Positions 7,299 through 10,603 of a stretch of DNA of 10,603 nt are shown here, one piece after another (the stretch's first letter is position 1; the number at the start of each line of letters is the position of its first letter). Position numbers and translations under genes: made by a program. This DNA comes from Candidatus Naiadarchaeum limnaeum (GTDB taxonomy: Archaea; Undinarchaeota; Undinarchaeia; Undinarchaeales; Naiadarchaeaceae): the NCBI GenBank assembly GCA_014189685.1, contig DVAB01000014.1, positions 1 through 10,603 on the forward strand. The letters run 5' to 3'. The notes beneath the pieces are model-generated. The model saw only the letters and a list, made by a program, of their open reading frames with translations. It was not told the DNA's origin and searched no databases.

Positions 7299-7592
7299 TT
7301 AGCCAAATAGTGCGCCTAATCCAGCTGCTACAGCAGTGTCTTCCTCTTTCTTCTCTTCCTTTTTCTTTGCAGGTGCGCCGTGAGCTGCTGGAGCTGCAAC
7401 AGCGACTGGCATTGCAGCCTCGCTTATTGCCTTCTCAATATCAACTCCATGCAAACTTGCAACCAATGCCTTTGCTGTGCCAACTTCAAACTTTGCACCG
7501 CTGGCCTCAACAACTTTCTTTAAATGCTCCTCTGTAATTGGCTGTTTTGCAGAGTGCAAAAGCATTGCGCCATATACATATTCCATAGTCAT
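7299..7592 (-). CDS. rpl12: Large ribosomal subunit stalk protein P1 (archaeal L12)
   Basis: 97 residues. Forms dimers on stalk protein P0 and recruits translation GTPases. The N-terminal dimerisation domain starts MEYVYGAMLLHSAKQPITEEHLKKVVEASG. It is followed by an Ala-rich hinge (about 60-75), a charged KKKEEKKEE linker (about 76-84) and the GTPase-binding tail GLGALFG (91-97) typical of archaea. Length is normal for the family. The family usually starts at Met3 here (MEYVY), but the GAGGT Shine-Dalgarno motif at 7601-7605 is eight bases from the first ATG, so 7592 is kept. Unusually, no L10/P0, L1 or L11 gene is adjacent. Instead it stands with a zinc-ribbon gene on one side and an EF-Tu-domain-2-like gene upstream. 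Confidence 0.93.
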   Translation of the reverse strand: MTMEYVYGAMLLHSAKQPITEEHLKKVVEASGAKFEVGTAKALVASLHGVDIEKAISEAAMPVAVAAPAAHGAPAKKKEEKKEEDTAVAAGLGALFG

Positions 7593-7600
7593 TTGTTTAA

Positions 7601-7605
7601 ACCTC
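7601..7605 (-). promoter_or_regulatory. Shine-Dalgarno site of the P1 gene
   Basis: GAGGT on the minus strand sits eight bases before the ATG at 7592. A TATA-like CTTAATAAATAG lies at 7641-7652, which would place the transcription start near 7620 and leave a short leader containing this site. Unlike most genes here, this one seems to have a leader. Confidence 0.55.
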
Positions 7606-7672
7606 TTTTAATTAACGAAGTAGCCTATAATGTAAATTAGCTATTTATTAAGGTTTTGGTTTCGCAAAGCAC

Positions 7673-8086
7673 TTACATTTTCTTGATTACTTTGTAAACA
7701 ATATCCTTTTCGTGAACACGATCTTTCACTTTTAAGCCAACAACCTGCCCCACTCTTGCAATATTTACTGCCTGATGCTCTACATGCATTGACTGAATTT
7801 TTTGCTGGAAGTTTGTGTGCATTCCCTCAATCGAAATTTCATCCCCGACTGCCAAATCGCTGTCAGTCAATTCGATTATTCCAACACCAATTTTGTTGTA
7901 GTAGTGCGTAACTTTTCCAACCATTCTTTTTTCAGGCGCTGCAACAATTAAAGTGGCTGGCTTTCCAGGAATTGGTTTTAAGCGCTTAACCGCGGTCTTT
8001 GCTTTTTTTACAGATTTTCTTTTTGGAGCTGCCTTTTTGGCTTTAGCTCGTGCTTTAGATTTTGTTTTAGATTTCTTTTTTGCCAT
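7673..8086 (-). CDS. EF-Tu domain-2-like translation protein with basic tail
   Basis: 137 residues. The first about 36 residues are almost all K, A, R and S, an unstructured basic tail suited to RNA binding. Residues about 54-135 form a beta-barrel-like domain (MVGKVTHYYNKIGVGIIEL, VGDEISIEG, TNFQQKIQSMHVEH, VGLKVKDRVHEKDIVYKV). This matches the translation-factor domain 2 type seen in small elongation-factor-like proteins and at the C-terminus of U32 peptidases. There is no GTPase domain, so it is not an elongation factor itself. Its exact function is not known to me. A GGTGG motif about 10 bases before the ATG and a TATA-like CTTTTTAAAG at 8121-8130 support this start and a separate promoter. 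Confidence 0.8.
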   Translation of the reverse strand: MAKKKSKTKSKARAKAKKAAPKRKSVKKAKTAVKRLKPIPGKPATLIVAAPEKRMVGKVTHYYNKIGVGIIELTDSDLAVGDEISIEGMHTNFQQKIQSMHVEHQAVNIARVGQVVGLKVKDRVHEKDIVYKVIKKM

Positions 8087-8131
8087 AATATTCCCACCAA
8101 TAATGTGTATAATATTAGGTCTTTAAAAAGC

Positions 8132-8269
8132 TTACTGTAGGAAATCTTGGCTGTGTTTTTTCTTTTTTGCCTTCTTTGGCTCTAAAGGCTCGAAAGGCGG
8201 AACTATTTCATGCATAATTTCTTCATATTCCTTTTTTCGCTTTTTAAGTCGCCTTTTTGAAGTTGCCAT
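8132..8269 (-). CDS. 45-residue highly basic microprotein
   Basis: A short frame running ATG (8269) to TAA (8132). It reads MATSKRRLKKRKKEYEEIM, then HEIVPPFEPLEPKKAKKKK, ending HSQDFLQ. It is dominated by Lys/Arg with a Pro/Glu middle, so it is probably disordered and nucleic-acid or ribosome associated. The gap to the upstream methyltransferase stop is 22 bases, and the next gene's promoter starts right after its stop. It fills what would otherwise be an empty interval between two same-strand genes, and MATSKRRLKKRKKEYEE looks like a real N-terminus. No family is recognised. Chance is still possible, because AT-rich DNA gives Lys-rich frames easily. Confidence 0.5.
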   Translation of the reverse strand: MATSKRRLKKRKKEYEEIMHEIVPPFEPLEPKKAKKKKHSQDFLQ

Positions 8270-8291
8270 TTTATAGTGCGGGAGTATGATC

Positions 8292-8981
8292 TCAAATCTT
8301 AATTTCTAAAATACAGAAGTTGGGGGTTAAAATTTCTTTTGTTACGTTCCCTCCAAAAAAATCTTTTATTTGCTTTATATCATCAGAACTCCACCATCTT
8401 GAAGCGTAACCAGTTTTGCTTACAAAAAAACCATTAATGGGATCTGTTTTTTCTAAATCCACCTCGCCTACCATGGCTTTGAGTTTAGAGTACATTTTTA
8501 GACCCCAACTCCTAAGAGATTCTGATTTTAACATGGATATAACAACCTCACCATTGTATCTTTTAGCCACCAATTTCATTTGATTAAGAACCTTCCTATA
8601 ATCACCCTCAATTGTGCCGAGAGTATTTTGAAGTATAAGAAGCACTGGATTTTTAACATCCTCTTTCTCCAAAAGTTTGTAAAGCTTAAGCATATCCCCT
8701 TTTATTACTTTAACATTTCGGTGTTTTCGCGCTCTTTTTCTAAGTTCTGAGAGCATTGCAGGATTTATCTCTATTGCGATTACATTTCTAGCTATTTGTG
8801 CTAATAGATGCAAGACCCTACCATAGCCAGCGCCCAAGTCAATAAATGTCTTATCTTTGGAACCTTTTATATTTCGAATTAGATCCATTTCAACCTGCAT
8901 ATAATTCTGCACTATAGAATCGTCTATGTTTTCAACGGTTCTGATATATTTCTCAGGTGTATATTGTCTCATACCTTTCAT
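8292..8981 (-). CDS. Class I SAM-dependent methyltransferase
   Basis: 229 residues from the chosen ATG. The Rossmann-type methyltransferase fold is clear: motif I FIDLGAGYG (48-54 core) binds SAM, an acidic residue E71 after strand 2 (VIAIEINPAML) contacts the ribose, GDM at 95-97 follows strand 3, and LLILQNTLGTIEG (114-126) is the motif IV region. The substrate cannot be told. The frame stays open to 9224, but the extra N-terminal residues are a translation of tRNA-Leu and its intron, so they are rejected. ATG 8981 lies 14 bases after the tRNA 3' end, with an in-frame alternative at 8972. It has no clear promoter of its own and may be read through from the tRNA or from the Yip1-like gene. 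Confidence 0.85.
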   Translation of the reverse strand: MKGMRQYTPEKYIRTVENIDDSIVQNYMQVEMDLIRNIKGSKDKTFIDLGAGYGRVLHLLAQIARNVIAIEINPAMLSELRKRARKHRNVKVIKGDMLKLYKLLEKEDVKNPVLLILQNTLGTIEGDYRKVLNQMKLVAKRYNGEVVISMLKSESLRSWGLKMYSKLKAMVGEVDLEKTDPINGFFVSKTGYASRWWSSDDIKQIKDFFGGNVTKEILTPNFCILEIKI

Positions 8982-8995
8982 CCTAAAATTATTAG

Positions 8996-9175
8996 TGCGG
9001 GGGAGCGGATTTGAACCGCTGAAGGCGCTAGGCCACAGGATATCTTTGGCAACCTTTTCATTTTTCTCTTGATTTACTTGCCCTTTCTTTTGGGGTTGGG
9101 AAGGCTTTTTTTTTCGGGAAAAAAAGGGGTGGCCACTTAAGTCCTGCCCCTTAGACCAGACTCGGGAACCCCCGC
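8996..9175 (-). tRNA. tRNA-Leu (anticodon UAA) with intron
   Basis: Type II tRNA. The acceptor stem GCGGGGG (9175-9169) pairs with CCCCCGC (9003-8997), with discriminator A at 8996 and no encoded CCA. The D-arm has CCC/GGG. The anticodon stem CAGGA (9146-9142) pairs with TCCTG (9040-9036) with anticodon TAA at 9139-9137. The long variable arm is at 9035-9021 and the T-arm AGCGG-TTCAAAT-CCGCT at 9020-9004. The UAA anticodon reads UUA/UUG leucine codons. A 94-base intron interrupts it after position 37. A TATA-like box lies about 29 bases upstream. The mature length would be 86 bases before CCA addition. Confidence 0.95.
9042..9135 (-). other. 94-base archaeal intron in tRNA-Leu (position 37/38)
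   Basis: The intron follows G37 and ends before A38. A bulge-helix-bulge can be drawn: exon helix CAGGA/TCCTG, a 3-base bulge ATA on the 3' side, a central helix CTTA/AAAG (three pairs plus one A-A mismatch), a 3-base bulge AGT on the 5' side, and an inner helix GGCCACC/GGTTGCC with one mismatch. Cutting both bulges gives the spliced loop CTTAAGA. The intron also holds an A/T hairpin, seven pairs around CGGG (9108-9125). No box C/D or H/ACA motifs were found in it. Confidence 0.85.
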
Positions 9176-9197
9176 ATAGTATAGGCAGAATAAAGCT

Positions 9198-9209
9198 CTT
9201 TATAATATT
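9198..9209 (-). promoter_or_regulatory. TATA-like box for tRNA-Leu
   Basis: AATATTATAAAG on the minus strand lies 23-34 bases upstream of the tRNA-Leu 5' end at 9175, a normal archaeal tRNA promoter distance. It falls in the short gap after the Yip1-like gene, so the tRNA can be transcribed independently. Confidence 0.55.
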
Positions 9210-9220
9210 AAACTTACCTC

Positions 9221-9832
9221 TCAAAAAAGAGATAATAAAAATAAAAATGTTCCATAAACAACTGAAAACAGATAGGGCAGGGTTACTATGAGCGCCCCAG
9301 TACTTGTTGTTTCGTAATTAGCTTTCATTCCGATATAAGCAAGATAAACACTCCAGTACCCTGTTATAAGTGGAAAAAATGGCAAGATATTCAAGAAAAA
9401 CGGTGCGAACATAAATCCAGCGAGTTTTAGAGCGCGCCAAAATGTTCGCTTTCCAGCTATATCAGTCCCAGAAACTATCGATCCGAGAAAATGAAAGACT
9501 ACACTCCACAAAACCCATGCAAGCAGAAAAGCGAATGAGTTATAAAATATTCTAAAGAACAAAATTACCCCTCTTGTTACAGCACTTAGAATTTGAAGAA
9601 GAGTAGACCCTGTCTGCGCTGTTAGCTGTATATGCGCCCACATATCAACTCCAATTGCGCTCATAATTGCAGCTGCGATTACAACAATAAAAGGAACCGC
9701 TGTTGCGTAAGGCATATCAGCCTCCTCAATAATTCTGTGCACGGCTAGTTTTGGATTGCTAAAGATTCCATGCACATCCTGCGAAAATCTGCTCCCAAGC
9801 GTATGAACACGCTTCTCAATAATCCCTTCCAT
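9221..9832 (-). CDS. Yip1-domain-like membrane protein
   Basis: 203 residues. A cytoplasmic N-terminal segment (about 1-42, with FSQDVHGIFSNPKLAVHRI) is followed by five hydrophobic segments at about 43-62, 87-118, 134-157, 159-168 and 180-203. The arrangement and motifs such as FSNPKLAVHRI, FAFLLAWVLWSVVFHFLGSI and RALKLAGFMFAPFFL are typical of the prokaryotic YIP1 (PF04893-type) membrane proteins, whose function is unknown. A TATA-like element at 9855-9863 sits about 27 bases before the ATG at 9832, consistent with a leaderless mRNA. It is divergent from tRNA-Pro and followed by tRNA-Leu 45 bases after its stop. Confidence 0.75.
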   Translation of the reverse strand: MEGIIEKRVHTLGSRFSQDVHGIFSNPKLAVHRIIEEADMPYATAVPFIVVIAAAIMSAIGVDMWAHIQLTAQTGSTLLQILSAVTRGVILFFRIFYNSFAFLLAWVLWSVVFHFLGSIVSGTDIAGKRTFWRALKLAGFMFAPFFLNILPFFPLITGYWSVYLAYIGMKANYETTSTGALIVTLPYLFSVVYGTFLFLLSLF

Positions 9833-9841
9833 AAAAATTTA

Positions 9842-9863
9842 AGTATATGCACCCATTTATATA
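9842..9863. promoter_or_regulatory. Divergent promoter region of Yip1-like gene and tRNA-Pro
   Basis: TTTATATA around 9856-9863 is 23-31 bases upstream of the Yip1-like ATG when read on the minus strand. AGTATATGC at 9842-9850 is 27-35 bases upstream of the tRNA-Pro 5' end on the plus strand. The two elements are interleaved, so the two promoters overlap. Confidence 0.4.
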
Positions 9864-9876
9864 CCTTCTAAATTTT

Positions 9877-9963
9877 GGGGCCGTGGTCTAACCTGGTATG
9901 ATGCTACCTTGGGGACATGAGCCAAAATGGTAGTGGTTCCCAGTTCAAATCTGGGCGGCCCCA
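9877..9963 (+). tRNA. tRNA-Pro (anticodon GGG) with short intron
   Basis: The acceptor stem GGGGCCG (9877-9883) pairs with CGGCCCC (9956-9962), with discriminator A at 9963 and no encoded CCA. The D-arm begins GTC and closes GAT. The anticodon stem CTACC (9904-9908) pairs with GGTAG (9929-9933), with the anticodon GGG at 9911-9913. The variable loop is TGGTT, and the T-arm is CCCAG-TTCAAAT-CTGGG (9939-9955). A 13-base intron follows position 37. The mature length is 74 bases before CCA. The alternative reading with anticodon TGG would require shifting the stem by one base and gives a worse D-arm fit. Confidence 0.93.
9915..9927 (+). other. 13-base intron in tRNA-Pro (position 37/38)
   Basis: Between G37 and T38. 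The central helix TTGG (9909-9912) pairs perfectly with CCAA (9922-9925), and AAT (9926-9928) forms the 3-base bulge next to the exon helix CTACC/GGTAG. On the 5' side the second bulge merges with the 9-base apical loop, giving a relaxed bulge-helix-loop rather than a full bulge-helix-bulge. Cutting as in the canonical motif yields the loop TTGGGGT. Confidence 0.85.
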
Positions 9964-9965
9964 CT

Positions 9966-9977
9966 AAATTTATATAA
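9966..9977 (+). promoter_or_regulatory. TATA-like box for the 166-residue gene
   Basis: AAATTTATATAA is centred about 28 bases upstream of the ATG at 10000. This is a leaderless-type arrangement, placed three bases after the tRNA-Pro 3' end. Confidence 0.5.
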
Positions 9978-9999
9978 TTCAAAATCAATTTAGAAATCA

Positions 10000-10500
10000 A
10001 TGGATAGAGAACAGCACAGTGAAATTCATAACTGGCTTGAGCATTGGTATGGTGATAACAGAAAAAGAATGTGGGCTAGGGTTGGAATCCTTGCAGAGGA
10101 GAAAGTAGGAGGGGAAGTTCGATATATTGTTCCCGAAGGCGGAGTTTCAGCAGAAACAAGAAATGAATTTATTTCAGGAATTTTAAAGGGCCTGCAGGCA
10201 GGCATCAACGGTGCAAAGAAAATTCTTGAAAAGGCGGGCGATCTGAAAGGGGCAATCAATGCGTTAAATCAGGAGAAAGGTGAGTATGTTTCACAAGGTT
10301 CCACAGCAGGCCAAAAAGAGGAAGATGGTTTTGACCTTGGAGTTATTGAGGGGCTAGATTTAGCGCTAAAGATTCTCAATAAGCTTGAGAGCCCGGTTCT
10401 TGCTTATGAAACTTTAAACGATGCAACTCTTGTAAATCTTACCAAGGTAAGAAATTCTATGGTGAGGCTGGCAAGCACGAGGCATAAGATTGAATTTTAG
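10000..10500 (+). CDS. Unrecognised 166-residue helical protein with internal repeat
   Basis: A soluble, charged, mostly helical protein with no transmembrane segment or signal peptide. The N-terminus is rich in aromatic and charged residues (IHNWLEHWYGDNRKRMWARVG). Two segments resemble each other: residues 57-90 and 111-140 share F-x2-G-[IV]-x2-GL, A-x-KIL-x-K and a terminal LN, suggesting a duplicated helical hairpin with a linker rich in G, S, E and K between them. I do not recognise the family and propose no function. The ATG is supported by the TATA-like box 28 bases upstream. An opposite-strand frame at 10026-10259 is a shadow. Confidence 0.65.
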   Translation: MDREQHSEIHNWLEHWYGDNRKRMWARVGILAEEKVGGEVRYIVPEGGVSAETRNEFISGILKGLQAGINGAKKILEKAGDLKGAINALNQEKGEYVSQGSTAGQKEEDGFDLGVIEGLDLALKILNKLESPVLAYETLNDATLVNLTKVRNSMVRLASTRHKIEF

Positions 10501-10505
10501 ACGCA

Positions 10506-10516
10506 TTCTCTTTTTT
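10506..10516 (+). terminator. T-rich run after the 166-residue gene
   Basis: TTCTC followed by six T, starting about six bases after the stop codon. Archaeal RNA polymerase terminates at such oligo-T tracts without needing a hairpin. No stem-loop is visible. Confidence 0.35.
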
Positions 10517-10563
10517 GGCTAATTTAGAAAGTAATTTAAATCTGCTGCAATTAAGAGGAACCA

Positions 10564-10603
10564 ATGGCAGACGAAAAAGACATCATTGGAATAACAGTAA
10601 AAA
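10564..10603 (+). CDS. 5' end of a gene, possibly prolyl-tRNA synthetase (partial)
   Basis: ATG at 10564 with a purine run AGAGG five bases upstream and a TATA-like TAATTTAAAT at 10532-10541. Only 13 codons fit in the window, reading MADEKDIIGITVK. GITVK preceded by an acidic short leader resembles the start of archaeal-type prolyl-tRNA synthetase (typically GIT followed by a basic pair and an SE(D/N)FSEWY segment). With so few residues this is a suggestion only. A nearby tRNA-Pro gene (9877-9963) is suggestive but not evidence. The start itself is well supported by the spacing and the open frame. Confidence 0.5.
   Translation, partial: MADEKDIIGITVK

Noticed and set aside
7298-7306. TTG start for the zinc-ribbon protein, overlapping the P1 gene
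   Set aside because: The in-frame ATG at 7297, one base after the P1 stop, is the more probable start. The TTG cannot be fully excluded.
7265-7537. 90-codon plus-strand frame opposite the P1 gene
   Set aside because: Gln/Leu-rich shadow of the Ala/Lys/Glu-rich P1 coding sequence.
9042-9135. Box C/D guide RNA in the tRNA-Leu intron, as in the tRNA-Trp intron of many euryarchaea
   Set aside because: No RTGATGA box C or CTGA box D pair was found in the intron on the minus strand.

Overview
The window reads as AT-rich archaeal chromosome. It encodes a P1/L12 ribosomal stalk protein with the archaeal C-terminal tail, an Mre11-Rad50 pair with a zinc hook, a DUF63-type membrane protein, and two tRNA genes without encoded CCA that carry introns at the archaeal 37/38 position. 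TATA-like boxes lie about 25-30 bases upstream of several start codons, as in leaderless archaeal transcription. Small compact genes and short proteins suggest a DPANN-type archaeon (Woesearchaeota/Pacearchaeota/Diapherotrites-like), but the lineage is an inference. There is no sign of phage genes, insertion sequences or CRISPR.

Left part (1-1411): the 3' end of an unidentified gene converges on a DUF63 membrane protein (minus). A short divergent intergenic region separates DUF63 from a 92-residue two-helix membrane protein (plus). That gene meets the next operon tail to tail with overlapping stops.

Centre (1408-6974): a tightly coupled minus-strand operon mre11-rad50-redoxin encodes the Mre11-Rad50 DNA-end processing complex (4-base ATGA overlap) followed with zero spacing by a TlpA/DipZ-type thioredoxin-fold protein. 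Its promoter region (5733-5869), shared divergently with a rhomboid protease gene, is a GC-rich island with two similar dyad-symmetric sites on either side of a TATA-like palindrome. A 118-residue orphan protein follows the rhomboid.

Right part (6995-9832, minus strand): a Yip1-like membrane protein, tRNA-Leu(UAA) with a 94-base intron, a class I methyltransferase, a 45-residue basic microprotein, an EF-Tu-domain-2-like small protein with a Lys-rich tail, ribosomal P1/L12, and a zinc-ribbon protein coupled to it. Much of this region is translation-related. The tRNA-Leu gene happens to be open in the frame of the methyltransferase, so a naive call would begin about 240 bases too early.

Far right (9877-10603, plus strand): tRNA-Pro(GGG) with a 13-base intron, an unrecognised 166-residue helical protein with an internal repeat, and the first 13 codons of a gene whose N-terminus resembles archaeal prolyl-tRNA synthetase.

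The items most worth a second look are the two intron-bearing tRNAs, the operator-like architecture in front of mre11-rad50, the redoxin locked into that operon, and the unannotated 45-residue microprotein.
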